A stretch of 64,000 nt of DNA from Pseudomonas sp. N3-W (GTDB taxonomy: Bacteria; Pseudomonadota; Gammaproteobacteria; Pseudomonadales; Pseudomonadaceae): the NCBI RefSeq assembly GCF_024970185.1, contig NZ_CP103965.1:120001-184000 (forward strand), in the 5' to 3' direction. Position 1 is the first letter of the stretch, and every line of letters starts with the position of its first letter. Of this stretch, positions 36,836-45,793 are shown piece by piece. The notes beneath the pieces are model-generated. The model saw only the letters and a program-made list of their open reading frames with translations, ran no database searches and was not told where the DNA came from. Made by a program: the position numbers and the translations under genes.

Positions 36836-37897
36836 ATGACGTATTCAAAGCAAAAACTGGCGATCGGTGTGGCCGCTGCGGTGGCCGTCGGCGTGCTGAT
36901 CTGTCTGGTGCTGCCCGGCCTGTTCGGCAAGCGCACCCAGCAAAACACCAACGACGCCTTTGTCTCGGCGGACTTCACGCTGGTAGTGCCGCGTGTGGCC
37001 GGGTTTATCAAGGAAGTGCTGGTGGACGACAACCAGCAGGTCAAGGCCGGGCAACTGCTGGCGCTGATCGATGACCGCGACCTGCGCGCCGCCGCCCAGG
37101 CGGCCGACGCGCAAACCCTGGTGGCCAAGGCGCAGTTGCAAAATGCGCGGGCGACGCTGGAACGCCAGACCTCGGTCATCGCCCAGGCTCAGGCCACGGT
37201 GGTGTCGGCCAAGGCTGAAATGGCCTTTGCCGAGCATGAGTTGAATCGCTATGACCATTTGGCGGGCGTCGGTGCCGGTACGGTGCAGAGCGCGCAGCAA
37301 GCGCGAACCCGCATCGACCAGGCCACCGCAAAACTGGCCAATGCCACGGCCGTACTGGCGGCGGAGCGCAAGCAGGTGGACATTCTCACGGCCCAGCGCG
37401 ATGCCGCTGAAGGGGAGTTGAAGCGGGCGCAAGCGGCGCTGGAGATGGCCAGCTATGAGCTGTCTTACACGCGCATTGTCGCGCCGCAGGACGGGATGGT
37501 CGGTGAGCGTGCGGTGCGGGTCGGCGCCTACGTGACGCCGGGCAGCAAGATGCTCGCCGTGGTGCCGTTGGCTCAGGCGTATGTGGTCGCCAATTTCCAG
37601 GAAACCCAACTGACCGACGTACAGCCGGGGCAAGACGTGCAGGTGCGTGTCGACAGCCTCGGCGGTGAAATGCTGACCGGGCGCGTGGAGAGCATCGCAC
37701 CGGCGACCGGGGTGACGTTTGCGTCGGTGAAACCGGATAACGCCACCGGCAACTTCACCAAGGTGGTGCAGCGGATTGCGGTAAAGATCGTCCTCGAACC
37801 GGGGCAGCCATTGGCCGAACGGTTGCGGGTAGGGATGTCGGTGGAGGCGAGCATTGATACGGCCGGTGCTGGCAAGCGTGAGGTGGTGCAGCGATGA
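36836..37897 (+). CDS. HlyD/EmrA-type efflux adaptor
   Basis: A 353-residue periplasmic adaptor with one N-terminal membrane helix (about 9-30), a split lipoyl domain (VVPRVAGFIKEVLVDDNQQV), an alanine/glutamine-rich helical hairpin (about 85-205) and a beta-barrel. I start it at ATG 36836 (MTYSKQK), after CTGAAGGTG, because the membrane helix follows directly; an upstream in-frame start lies inside the MFS gene. Its stop codon overlaps the next gene as ATGA. Confidence 0.92.
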   Translation: MTYSKQKLAIGVAAAVAVGVLICLVLPGLFGKRTQQNTNDAFVSADFTLVVPRVAGFIKEVLVDDNQQVKAGQLLALIDDRDLRAAAQAADAQTLVAKAQLQNARATLERQTSVIAQAQATVVSAKAEMAFAEHELNRYDHLAGVGAGTVQSAQQARTRIDQATAKLANATAVLAAERKQVDILTAQRDAAEGELKRAQAALEMASYELSYTRIVAPQDGMVGERAVRVGAYVTPGSKMLAVVPLAQAYVVANFQETQLTDVQPGQDVQVRVDSLGGEMLTGRVESIAPATGVTFASVKPDNATGNFTKVVQRIAVKIVLEPGQPLAERLRVGMSVEASIDTAGAGKREVVQR

Positions 37898-39459
37898 AGA
37901 TCTCTATTGGCGGGTCTGGCCTCTTCGCGGGCAAGCCCGCTCCCACAGTGACTGGGTTCTTCCAGAATAAATGCGATCAAATGTGGGAGCGGGCTTGCCC
38001 GCGAAGAGGCCAGTGGCCGCCACTCACTCTGGGCGCTTTGCTCGTCATGAACCTAAGCGCCTGCACCGTCGGCCCGGACTTCATCAACCCCCAACCCCAA
38101 CACATCAGCGAATGGTCAAAACCAACAAAACCCGCCCCCAGCCAAACCGTCGGCGACACCCTGGACGAACGCTGGTGGGAAGTGTTTCACGACGCAAAAC
38201 TCTCAGCCCTGAGCCAGCGCGCCCTGACCGACAACCTTGATCTGAAACTCGCCAGCAGCCGCTTGCAACAAAGCCGCGCTGCCCGGCAGGTGGTCACTGC
38301 CGATCGCTATCCCCACACCGCCGCCAGCGGCAGTTACGGACGCGAACGCAACAGCAGCGAAGGCTTGCAAGATCCGTCCGGGAACAACGGCAAATCGGCG
38401 TTCAATCTCTGGGATGCCGGCTTCTCCGCCTCCTGGGAGCTGGACTTCTGGGGCCGCGTGCGCCGCGAAACCGAGGCCGCCGATGCGACCCTCGAAGTCG
38501 CGGAAAATGACCGGCGTGGCGTGCTGTTGTCAGTGCTCGCCGAAACCGCTCAGGATTACATTCAATTGCGCGGTGTGCAGAACACCAGGGCGGTCACCGA
38601 GCAGAACCTCGACGTCGCCCGGCACAGCCTGACACTCTCGCAATTGCGCCTGGCCGATGGCGTGGCCACGGATCTGGACGTCGCCGAAGCCGCCGCTCAA
38701 GTCGCCGCCATCGAGTCGCGCCTGCCGGCGCTGGAGCAGCGCCAGTCGCAACTGATCAACGCGCTGAGCCTGTTGATGGGCGAGCCACCGCAAGCGCTGA
38801 ACGCCGAGTTATCCACAGACGCGCCGGTGCCGCAAACCCCGCCGCAGGTCGCCATCGGCCTGCCGTCGCAACTGGCCGAACGCCGCCCGGACATCCGTCA
38901 GGCCGAGGCCCGTCTGCACGCGGCGACGGCGAGCATCGGCGTGGCCAAGGGTGATTTTTATCCGCGCATCACCCTGTCCGGCACTATCGGTTCGCAGGCC
39001 ATGCAACTGAGCGACTTCGGCTCTTGGGGCTCACGCTCGTTCGGCATCGGCCCGCAGTTCAGCCTGCCGCTGTTCGACGGCGGCCGCCTGCGCGGCATGC
39101 TCAACCTGCGCGAAGCCCAGCAACAGGAAGCGGCGCTGGCCTATCAGCAAACCGTGCTGCGTGCCTGGCATGAGATCGACGATCAACTGAGCGCCTACAA
39201 CGCCAGCCAGCGCCGCCGCGACAGCCTTGCCGAAGCCGTACGCCAGAACCAGATCGCGCTGCATACCGCGCAACAGCAATACGTGGAAGGCGTGGTGGAT
39301 TTTGTGAACGTGCTGACCGTGCAAGGCGAGTTGCTGGCGACCCAGCAGCAGTGGGTCGAGAGCTCGACCGGGGTATCGCTGGCGATGGTGGGTTTGTATA
39401 AAGCGTTGGGTGGGGGATGGGAGTCGGTGTATCCGGTGGCGGAGACGGCGCAGCGCTGA
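37894..39459 (+). CDS. NodT-family outer-membrane efflux lipoprotein with REPIN-derived N-terminus
   Basis: A TolC-like channel of 521 residues if started at ATG 37894, which overlaps the preceding stop as ATGA. The lipobox LSAC is at about residue 54-57, followed by TVGPDF, the usual beginning of mature NodT proteins. Two OEP repeats and SLPLFDGGRLRGML are typical. The segment between the ATG and the hydrophobic signal core (LTLGALLVMNLSAC) is encoded by a REPIN and is unlike a normal leader. An internal ATG at 37981 inside the REPIN gives a more normal signal peptide, MWERACPRRG plus the hydrophobic core, and may be the functional start. It completes the MFS-HlyD-OMF pump. Confidence 0.88.
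   Translation: MKISIGGSGLFAGKPAPTVTGFFQNKCDQMWERACPRRGQWPPLTLGALLVMNLSACTVGPDFINPQPQHISEWSKPTKPAPSQTVGDTLDERWWEVFHDAKLSALSQRALTDNLDLKLASSRLQQSRAARQVVTADRYPHTAASGSYGRERNSSEGLQDPSGNNGKSAFNLWDAGFSASWELDFWGRVRRETEAADATLEVAENDRRGVLLSVLAETAQDYIQLRGVQNTRAVTEQNLDVARHSLTLSQLRLADGVATDLDVAEAAAQVAAIESRLPALEQRQSQLINALSLLMGEPPQALNAELSTDAPVPQTPPQVAIGLPSQLAERRPDIRQAEARLHAATASIGVAKGDFYPRITLSGTIGSQAMQLSDFGSWGSRSFGIGPQFSLPLFDGGRLRGMLNLREAQQQEAALAYQQTVLRAWHEIDDQLSAYNASQRRRDSLAEAVRQNQIALHTAQQQYVEGVVDFVNVLTVQGELLATQQQWVESSTGVSLAMVGLYKALGGGWESVYPVAETAQR
37918..38012. repeat. REPIN inside the 5' coding region of the NodT gene
   Basis: GGCCTCTTCGCGGGCAAGC and GCTTGCCCGCGAAGAGGCC form a perfect inverted pair around CCGCTCCCACAGTGACTGGG...TGTGGGAGCGG. 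The reading frame runs through it without a stop. Confidence 0.9.
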
Positions 39460-39793
39460 TTTCTGTCTCTAAATGAAAAAACCGGCTGAAGCCTGATGCC
39501 GGTCAGTTAAGGATTTGAACACCGTAAACCTTGGGGGAGCGAGCCTGCTCGCGAAGGCGGTCTGATATTCAACATCAATGTTGAATGTGCTGGCCTCTTC
39601 GCGAGCGGGCTCGCTCCCACAGGTTTTGCGTCTTGACTGATCGGCATTAGGCCGAAGCCGGTAGGAAATATCTTCAGCCTTTGTAGGTGCGTAAAACTCA
39701 TCACGAGCGCACTCTTTTTCCCAATGGTGGCTATTCGCTTGACGCTACCCCCCGCTGTCGTAGACTCCGACCATCCGTCAGGGAGTTACGGTT
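39460..39793. other. Intergenic region with REPIN, before the M50/HlyD cluster
   Basis: No gene is seen. It holds a short hairpin ACCGGC-N11-GCCGGT at 39481-39503, with the T-run on the minus strand, a REPIN at 39533-39622, and the likely promoter of the next operon around 39690-39780. Confidence 0.6.
39533..39622. repeat. REPIN
   Basis: GGGGGAGCGAGCCTGCTCGCGAAGG and CCTCTTCGCGAGCGGGCTCGC form the inverted pair. The spacer contains its own inverted repeat ATTCAACAT/ATGTTGAAT. Confidence 0.85.
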
Positions 39794-40576
39794 ATGCAGC
39801 GTTTGGGTAGTTTGGTTATCGGATTGACCTTTGTATCGTGTGTAGCTCAGGCGCAAAGCCCTGCGCCAGACGATCCGCTGCTGGAAACCAGCGCAACGGG
39901 GACCCGTGCTTCTTCGACCAATGAGGCCCGTGGCGTGTTGCGTGCCCGGGATCAGGCGATGCTCGCCAGTGAGCTGGCGGGACGGATCGTCGAGTTGCCG
40001 TTCAGTGAGGGCGAGTCGTTCAAGAAGGGCGACACCCTGGCGCGTTTTGATTGCTCGGGGTATCAGGCCCAGCTCAATGCTGCGCAGGCCGCCAGCCGTG
40101 GCGCCGGTGAAGAGCTGGCGCATAACCGGCAACTGGCGGCGTTGAATTCGGTCGGGCGTTTTGAAGTGGCGCGGGCCGAGGCCAAGGTCAGCGAGACTCA
40201 GGCGCAATCGCAGGTCTATCAGGTGCAGGTCAAGCGTTGCAGCGTGCTTGCGCCCTTCGACGGCCAGGTGGTGGAACGCAAGGTGCAGCGCTTTGAGAGC
40301 GTCGCCGCCGGCGCACCGCTGCTGGACGTGGTGGACAACCGCACGCTGGAAATCCATCTGCTGATTCCGTCGCGCTGGATGGGCAAGCTCAAGCCGGGCC
40401 AGACGTTCAATTTTGTCCCCGATGAAACCGGTCAGCCGCTGGAGGCCACGGTCAAGCGCCTCGGCGCGCGTATTGATGAAGGCAGTCAGACGCTGTTGCT
40501 GGTGGCCACGTTGCCGAACGCCACCGGTCTGCTGGCCGGCATGAGTGGCACGGCGCGTTTCGCGGAGCTCAAGTGA
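39794..40576 (+). CDS. HlyD/RND-type periplasmic adaptor, short
   Basis: A 260-residue secreted adaptor. The signal peptide MQRLGSLVIGLTFVSCVAQA is followed by lipoyl half-motifs (ELAGRIVELPFSEGESFKKG and SVLAPFDGQVVERKVQRFES), a short helical hairpin and a beta-barrel. It is shorter than usual RND adaptors. It is the first gene of a tightly packed set: the next gene starts inside its stop codon as GTGA. No RND pump or ABC ATPase is adjacent, so its partner is probably the transmembrane M50/HlyD protein encoded third in the operon. GGGAG lies upstream of the ATG. Confidence 0.85.
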   Translation: MQRLGSLVIGLTFVSCVAQAQSPAPDDPLLETSATGTRASSTNEARGVLRARDQAMLASELAGRIVELPFSEGESFKKGDTLARFDCSGYQAQLNAAQAASRGAGEELAHNRQLAALNSVGRFEVARAEAKVSETQAQSQVYQVQVKRCSVLAPFDGQVVERKVQRFESVAAGAPLLDVVDNRTLEIHLLIPSRWMGKLKPGQTFNFVPDETGQPLEATVKRLGARIDEGSQTLLLVATLPNATGLLAGMSGTARFAELK

Positions 40577-41892
40577 ACGCCCCGGTAACGGGCGGGGCCG
40601 AGCAGATCTTTGCCCGGTTCCTCGACCTCGAACGCCAGACCCGTGCCGCCCGTAACCCGGCGCAACTGGCCTACAGCCTGGTCAATGACGGCCAGGCATT
40701 GTTCGGCTTTCGTCACGCAGCGCTGTTGATTGCCGGCAAGGTTCAGGCGGTGACCGGCGTCAGTACGGTGGACCCGAACGCGCCGTTCGTGGCGTTCGTC
40801 GAACAGGCGGTGGCGCAGTTGTTCAAGCTTGACCTGCTGAAGCAGGCACGGGTGATTTCCCCCACGCTGCTCAGCGAACCGATTCAAGCCGACTGGCAAA
40901 GTCTGTCCAGCGCCCAGGTGTTCTGGTTGCCGCTGGTGGATCATCAGGGCGAAGTGTTCGGCGGTTTGTGGCTGGCCCGCGACATCGCCTGGAACCCGCC
41001 CGAACAGATACTGCTGTCGCAACTGGGCGACACCTATAGCCACGCCTGGCTGGCGCTGCAACCGCGCAAACCCTGGCGTCTGCGCTGGACCCGCAAGCGC
41101 CAGGTGGCGTTGGTGGCGGTGTTATTGCTGGGTCTGCTGATCCCGGTGCGGCAATCGGTGCTGGCGCCGGCCGAAGTGGTGCCGCTGGGCGGTCGCGTGG
41201 TGGCGGCGCCGCTGGACGGGGTGATTGCCGAGTTTCTGGTCAAACCCAATCAGACGGTGAAAACCGGTGACCTGCTGTTGCGCTTCGAAAGCACCACCCT
41301 CAAGGCTCAGGCCGATGTGGCCGAGCGTGCCCTGGGTGTGGCTGAAGCCGAGCTCAAGGCCAACTCCCAGCGCTCGTTCGCGGACGCCGAATCGAGTTCG
41401 AAAATTGATTTGCTGGCAGCGCGGGTCGAGCAGAAACGCGCCGAACGCGATTACGCCCGCGAACTGCTTAAACGCAGCGAAGTGCGCGCCGAGCGTGACG
41501 GCATCGCGGTGTTTGCCGACGCCGACCGCTGGACCGGCAAACCGGTGCAGACCGGCGAGCGGCTGATGGAAATCGCCGACCCGAATCAGGCCGAGTTGCG
41601 CATCGAACTGGCGGTGGGCGACGCGATTGCCCTGGCGCCGGGGGCACAGGTCGCGCTGTTCCTCGACAGCGATCCGTTGCAGCGTCATCTGGCCAAACTT
41701 GAACGTTCGGCCTACGAGGCACAGCCCACAGCGGGCGGGCAGCTGGCCTATCGGCTGGACGCCAATTTCGAGAGCGCGCCGCCGCGCATCGGTTTGCGCG
41801 GCACAGCGAAAATCTTCGGCGACCGTGCACCGCTGGCGTTGTACCTGTTACGCCGGCCATTGGCCGGGTTGCGGCAAAGCGTGGGCCTGTAG
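40573..41892 (+). CDS. GAF-like/HlyD membrane adaptor
   Basis: A 439-residue protein with a soluble N-terminal domain (about 1-165) that reads like a GAF domain (SLVNDGQALFGFRHAALLI and VFWLPLVDHQGEVFGGLWLA), one membrane helix (about 178-195), then a HlyD adaptor part with lipoyl halves, a short coiled coil (about 265-315) and a barrel. A cytoplasmic GAF-like domain on an adaptor is unusual and may sense a ligand. It starts with GTG overlapping the previous stop and abuts the next ATG without a gap. Confidence 0.83.
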   Translation: MNAPVTGGAEQIFARFLDLERQTRAARNPAQLAYSLVNDGQALFGFRHAALLIAGKVQAVTGVSTVDPNAPFVAFVEQAVAQLFKLDLLKQARVISPTLLSEPIQADWQSLSSAQVFWLPLVDHQGEVFGGLWLARDIAWNPPEQILLSQLGDTYSHAWLALQPRKPWRLRWTRKRQVALVAVLLLGLLIPVRQSVLAPAEVVPLGGRVVAAPLDGVIAEFLVKPNQTVKTGDLLLRFESTTLKAQADVAERALGVAEAELKANSQRSFADAESSSKIDLLAARVEQKRAERDYARELLKRSEVRAERDGIAVFADADRWTGKPVQTGERLMEIADPNQAELRIELAVGDAIALAPGAQVALFLDSDPLQRHLAKLERSAYEAQPTAGGQLAYRLDANFESAPPRIGLRGTAKIFGDRAPLALYLLRRPLAGLRQSVGL

Positions 41893-43989
41893 ATGGCCTT
41901 GCCGAGCTTGCGGGCGGACCTGCAATTGTCGGCTGCCGCCCCGGCCCTCGACGGCTCGCCGCGCTGGACGCTGGCCGACCCGGTGCGCGGGCGCTATTTC
42001 AAGCTAGGCGCGGCGGCGATGCGGCTGCTGCGGCATTGGTCTCTCGGCGATCCCGAGCAGGTGCTGCGCGCCGCCAATCGTGAGCCGGGTTTGCCGCTGG
42101 ACGGGACTGAACTTGAGCAATTACTGGCCTTTCTGCGCAGTCACGACCTGATCACCGCGACCGATCCGCAGCAGCGCGCCAGCTACAGCCTGAAAGCCGC
42201 TGCTCAGCGGCGCAGCCTGTGGCAAATTCTGCTGCATCAATACCTGTTTTTCCGCATTCCGCTGTGGCGCCCCGACGCCTTTCTCAATCGCGCCTGGCCG
42301 TGGCTGGAGCGCTTCGGCCCGCGAGCGCTGCGCTACGGTTTGCCGGCCACCCTGGCGTTGGGGGTGTTTCTGGTGTCGCGGGACTGGCAGCGCTTTGTCG
42401 CGACGTTCCCGCATTTGTTCAGCCTGGGCGGTGCCTTGTCCTTCGGCGTGGCACTGTTCTTCGCCAAGCTGTGCCATGAGTTCGGCCATGCATTCATGGC
42501 CAAGCGCGCCGGGTGCCGGGTACAGAGCATGGGCGTGGCGTTCATGGTGATGCTGCCGATGTTCTACACCGACGTCAGCGACGCCTGGCGGGTCAATGAT
42601 CGCCGCGCCCGGCTGCTGATCGGTGCCGGTGGCGTGTTGGCCGAACTGCTGCTGGCGTGCATTGCGCTGCTGGCCTGGTCACTGCTGCCGGACGGACCGG
42701 CGCGCACGGCGGCGTTTATGCTAGCCAGTGCGACGTGGATCACCACGCTGGTGATCAACCTCAATCCGTTCATGCGTTTTGACGGCTACTTTTTGCTCAG
42801 CGATTTTCTTGAAGTGGACAACCTTCAAGGCCGCGCCTTTGCCCTGTGTCGCTGGCGTCTGCGCGAGTTTTTGTTCGGTTACGGTGAACCTGCACCGGAG
42901 CCGTGGTCGCCGAAGATGCAGCGGCGTTTGTTGATGTGGGGGTATGGCTCATGGCTGTGGCGTGCGGTGTTGTTTTTCGGGATCGCGCTGGCGGTCTATC
43001 ACCTGTTCTTCAAGGTATTGGGGATTTTCCTGATGCTGGTGGAGCTGGTGTGGTTCATTTTTCTGCCGATCATGAGTGAATGGCGCCAGTGGTGGACCCG
43101 CCGGGAACAGGCCCACGGGCCGCGAGTATTGCTCAGTGGCCTGGCGTTGCTTGGCGTGGTGCTGGTGCTGGTGTTGCCATGGCGCAGCGCGGTCGAGTTG
43201 CCGACGATGCTCGAGGCTGGCCGCGCCAGTGCCTTGCACGCGCCCGTGGCGTCGCGGGTCAAGAGCGTGAACGTGCATGACGGTCAGGTGGTCGCCGAGG
43301 GCGATGTGCTGATCGAGCTGGAATCGCCGGACCTGGACTCGCGTCAGGTCATCGTCCGTCAGGAAATCCAGATCCAGCAATTGCAGATGCGCCGTCAGGC
43401 CGGTCGCAGCGAAACGGCAGCGGACGCCAATATTGTTGAACAACGTCTGGCCGAAGCCGTGGCCGAGTACCGTGGCCTTGCCGCCCAGCGTGAACGCCTG
43501 CTGCTGCGTGCGCCCCACGCCGGCAAGGTGCGTGATTTGTTGCCGCAGCTGGTGCCTGGTCGTTGGCTGGCGACCAAAGATGCGTTGGCGCGGGTGGTCG
43601 AAGACGGGGCGCGGTTGCGCGGCTATCTGGCCGAGGCCGATCTGTGGCGTGTGGCACCTGGCGCCCACGGACGCTTTATTGCCGATGACCCGATGCACCC
43701 GGCGGTCGCCGTGCAGCTGACGGAGATCGACACCAATGGCGCCTCTTATGTCGATCAGGAGGCGCTGACGTCCGACCACCACGGGCCGATTGCCGTGCGC
43801 CGCGATCAGTCGCAACGGCCCGAGCCGGTGCAGGCGCAATACGGCGCCCGGCTGAGCCTGCTCGACAGCGCACCGACACCGATGCAGCCGCTGCGCGGCA
43901 TTGTGGTGTTGCAGGGTCGCGGTGAATCGATACTGGGAACGGCCTGGCGGCGCATGGCAGCGCTGGGTGTGAGGGAGAGCGGTTTCTAA
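41893..43989 (+). CDS. Transmembrane M50-type zinc metalloprotease fused to a HlyD domain
   Basis: A 698-residue inner-membrane protein. The N-terminal segment (about 30-90, GRYFKLGAAAMRLLRHWSLG) resembles a PqqD-like winged helix. A six- to seven-helix site-2-protease core (about 145-440) carries the zinc site HEFGH at 195-199 and the distal LNPFMRFDGYF, so catalysis looks intact. After the last helix (about 415-435) comes a HlyD-like periplasmic part with lipoyl halves (HAPVASRVKSVNVHDGQVVAEG and LLLRAPHAGKVRDLLPQLVPG) and a helical hairpin. Such proteins are annotated as putative peptide zinc metalloproteases; their role is not established. With two adaptors before it and a TolC-like lipoprotein in the cluster, it may form an envelope-spanning complex. 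Confidence 0.85.
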   Translation: MALPSLRADLQLSAAAPALDGSPRWTLADPVRGRYFKLGAAAMRLLRHWSLGDPEQVLRAANREPGLPLDGTELEQLLAFLRSHDLITATDPQQRASYSLKAAAQRRSLWQILLHQYLFFRIPLWRPDAFLNRAWPWLERFGPRALRYGLPATLALGVFLVSRDWQRFVATFPHLFSLGGALSFGVALFFAKLCHEFGHAFMAKRAGCRVQSMGVAFMVMLPMFYTDVSDAWRVNDRRARLLIGAGGVLAELLLACIALLAWSLLPDGPARTAAFMLASATWITTLVINLNPFMRFDGYFLLSDFLEVDNLQGRAFALCRWRLREFLFGYGEPAPEPWSPKMQRRLLMWGYGSWLWRAVLFFGIALAVYHLFFKVLGIFLMLVELVWFIFLPIMSEWRQWWTRREQAHGPRVLLSGLALLGVVLVLVLPWRSAVELPTMLEAGRASALHAPVASRVKSVNVHDGQVVAEGDVLIELESPDLDSRQVIVRQEIQIQQLQMRRQAGRSETAADANIVEQRLAEAVAEYRGLAAQRERLLLRAPHAGKVRDLLPQLVPGRWLATKDALARVVEDGARLRGYLAEADLWRVAPGAHGRFIADDPMHPAVAVQLTEIDTNGASYVDQEALTSDHHGPIAVRRDQSQRPEPVQAQYGARLSLLDSAPTPMQPLRGIVVLQGRGESILGTAWRRMAALGVRESGF

Positions 43990-44000
43990 GGGAGAAAGAC

Positions 44001-44498
44001 ATGGCGAACAGTGGGACAGTGGCGGCGGACGGTTTGGTGGTGCGGCCTTCGCGGGTCAGCGACGGGCCTTTTCTGCAAAGCCTGTATCAGGCGGCGCGGC
44101 CAGACCTGCAATGGATCGACGGCGAGCCGGAGCGGGTTGAAGAACTGGTGGCCCAGCAGTTTCGGGTGCAGGAGCAAGGCATCGAAGATGAATATCCCAA
44201 CGCCATGCATTACGTGGTGGAAAAACTCGACACCCCGATTGGTGCCCTGACTACGGATTTTGGCCCCAACGAAATTCGTGTGTTGTACCTCGCCTTCATT
44301 CCCCAGGCGCGTGGCCAGGGTTATGGCCGCACGGTGCTGCAAGGGGTGCAGAAAGCCGCGCAGCAAATCCGTTGCCCGGTGGCAACGGTGGTCTGGGCCA
44401 GCAACCCCCATGCACGGCGGCATTATCTGGCATTGGGGTTTGAGGTTGAGGAGCGTAATCCGGCGGCGGAGCGGTTGGTGTGGTATCCGAAGGGATAA
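44001..44498 (+). CDS. GNAT-family N-acetyltransferase
   Basis: A 165-residue acetyltransferase. The acetyl-CoA loop is seen in FIPQARGQGYGRTVLQ (about 105), preceded by the beta-4 strand IRVLYLAF and followed by the VVWASNPHARRHYLALGF motif B. GGGAGA precedes the ATG, 11 nt after the M50 gene, so it is in the same operon. The acceptor is unknown; it could acetylate an amine on the exported product or be a housekeeping passenger. Confidence 0.85.
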   Translation: MANSGTVAADGLVVRPSRVSDGPFLQSLYQAARPDLQWIDGEPERVEELVAQQFRVQEQGIEDEYPNAMHYVVEKLDTPIGALTTDFGPNEIRVLYLAFIPQARGQGYGRTVLQGVQKAAQQIRCPVATVVWASNPHARRHYLALGFEVEERNPAAERLVWYPKG

Positions 44499-44517
44499 AC
44501 CAATACCACCACAAAAC

Positions 44518-44609
44518 CTGTGGGAGCGAGCTTGCTCGCGATAGCGGAGTATCAGTCAACGAAAATATTGAATGGTGGATCGCTTTCGCGAGCCGGCTCG
44601 CTCCCACAA
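44518..44609. repeat. REPIN between convergent genes
   Basis: CTGTGGGAGCGAGCTTGCTC and the partner GAGCCGGCTCGCTCCCACA surround a 45-nt spacer. It lies between the convergent GNAT and DUF6916 genes and may end both transcripts. Confidence 0.85.
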
Positions 44610-44627
44610 TGGAGGGTGGTGATCGTT

Positions 44628-44939
44628 TCAGTTAAATGCGATGTAGAAATACCCCACCGCCGGATCCCGCCCCATCGCCGGCACCCGCGACACAAAAATA
44701 TCCTGCACCGGCCCCAATCCTGGCAATTCCAGTGCACATAAGCCATCCACAAAATCAGTGGGCTCCAGGCTGTTGAACCCGACCCCAAACGGCACACGCT
44801 CGCTGTTGGGCATCTGTGAGCGGGGCTTTTGCTCAAGGCTGTCGATATGAATCGGCAGTTCACTGCCGTCGGGCAAACGCAAGGTCGCGGTTTGGCCCAG
44901 CAGCGGTTGGAAATGTTGGTCTTGAACCTGTTCCAGCAT
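44628..44939 (-). CDS. DUF6916-like small protein
   Basis: A 103-residue soluble protein without signal peptide. The N-terminus HFQPLLGQTATLRLPDGSEL and C-terminus DIFVSRVPAMGRDPAVGYFY match a short family (DUF6916) usually found next to phage-tail-collar proteins in proteobacteria. It follows the collar gene on the minus strand, 54 nt after its stop. Function unknown; a chaperone or accessory role for the collar protein is only a guess. Confidence 0.78.
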   Translation of the reverse strand: MLEQVQDQHFQPLLGQTATLRLPDGSELPIHIDSLEQKPRSQMPNSERVPFGVGFNSLEPTDFVDGLCALELPGLGPVQDIFVSRVPAMGRDPAVGYFYIAFN

Positions 44940-44993
44940 GGTATCGCTCCAGCAAGGTGAGTGGCCGGGGGAGGTGAGGCCCCCGGCGGCGTT

Positions 44994-45581
44994 TCAGTTG
45001 CGCGAAGGAAACAGGCCTTGCAGCGCGATGCTGAAGTTCAGCACCAGGAACGGGTTCATGCTGGCCATCGGCAGGCCGGTGCCGGTGGGCGAAACGGTGC
45101 CCGAGACCGTGGTGGCCACGCCTTTGAGTGGCACCGCCGAAGCACCTTGCGCGTCGGAATAGATGTTCGCCGCACCCGGCCCGCCCCCCGAGGCGCCGAT
45201 GTACGAATTGGTAGCGGTCGGCACGGTGGCCGGGTTGCTCGCCGGGCTGGCCAGTTGCACGGTGGTGTTCGCCGTGATCCCGGTCAGCGTATGGGTGTGG
45301 TTAGGCAGGTTGTTGAGGGTAGCGGTGATCGTCTCGGTCCCGGAGTTTTCACCCATGACGCGTGCCGTCAGACCCGGGCCGGTGCCCTGGCAGATCGGCA
45401 GGCGGCTTTGCAGGTTGGGCAGCCCGAATGTCTGGCTGCCGTTGCCGCCATAGACGGTCCCCAGTAGCGTAAACAAGGCTTGATACTGCTGGATATTCAT
45501 TATTTGACCGTTACACAAGGCCCAGCCGTTGGGCGCAAAGTTAAAGCCAAACGTCATGACGGTGCCCATAAATACGTCCAT
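44994..45581 (-). CDS. Phage tail collar domain protein (Mdp-like)
   Basis: A 195-residue protein. The N-terminal tail-collar domain (MGTVMTFGFNFAPNGWALCN, then YGGNGSQTFGLPNLQSRLPI) is the hallmark of microcystin-dependent protein homologues and short tail fibres; the C-terminal half is a Thr/Ala/Gly-rich beta region. There is no signal peptide. Such genes often come in sets of two or three beside DUF6916, HlyD and glycosyltransferase genes outside prophages; only one is present here. It is transcribed against the cluster. No other phage genes surround it, so it is not part of a prophage. Confidence 0.85.
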   Translation of the reverse strand: MDVFMGTVMTFGFNFAPNGWALCNGQIMNIQQYQALFTLLGTVYGGNGSQTFGLPNLQSRLPICQGTGPGLTARVMGENSGTETITATLNNLPNHTHTLTGITANTTVQLASPASNPATVPTATNSYIGASGGGPGAANIYSDAQGASAVPLKGVATTVSGTVSPTGTGLPMASMNPFLVLNFSIALQGLFPSRN

Positions 45582-45793
45582 AAGTCCTCTTCCTTCAGGT
45601 AAGTGGTCTGGCGGGCCACGCGTCGCTGCGCGGCCTGGTCACGCCAAGCCAGAGCGTAGACCCGGATCGACAGCGCTGCCGGATGTCGTGTTGGGCAAAG
45701 CCAGCATCGACGGTTCTCCTTGGCTGGCCTAAAGTGACGGCATGTTTCAGGGGCCACACCGTCGTGGTTTTTCCGGCACCGCAAGAGGAAGCA

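Noticed and set aside
44994..45581. Prophage or tailocin remnant
   Set aside because: Only one collar-domain gene is present, with no structural, lysis or integrase genes. Its neighbours are HlyD and glycosyltransferase genes.
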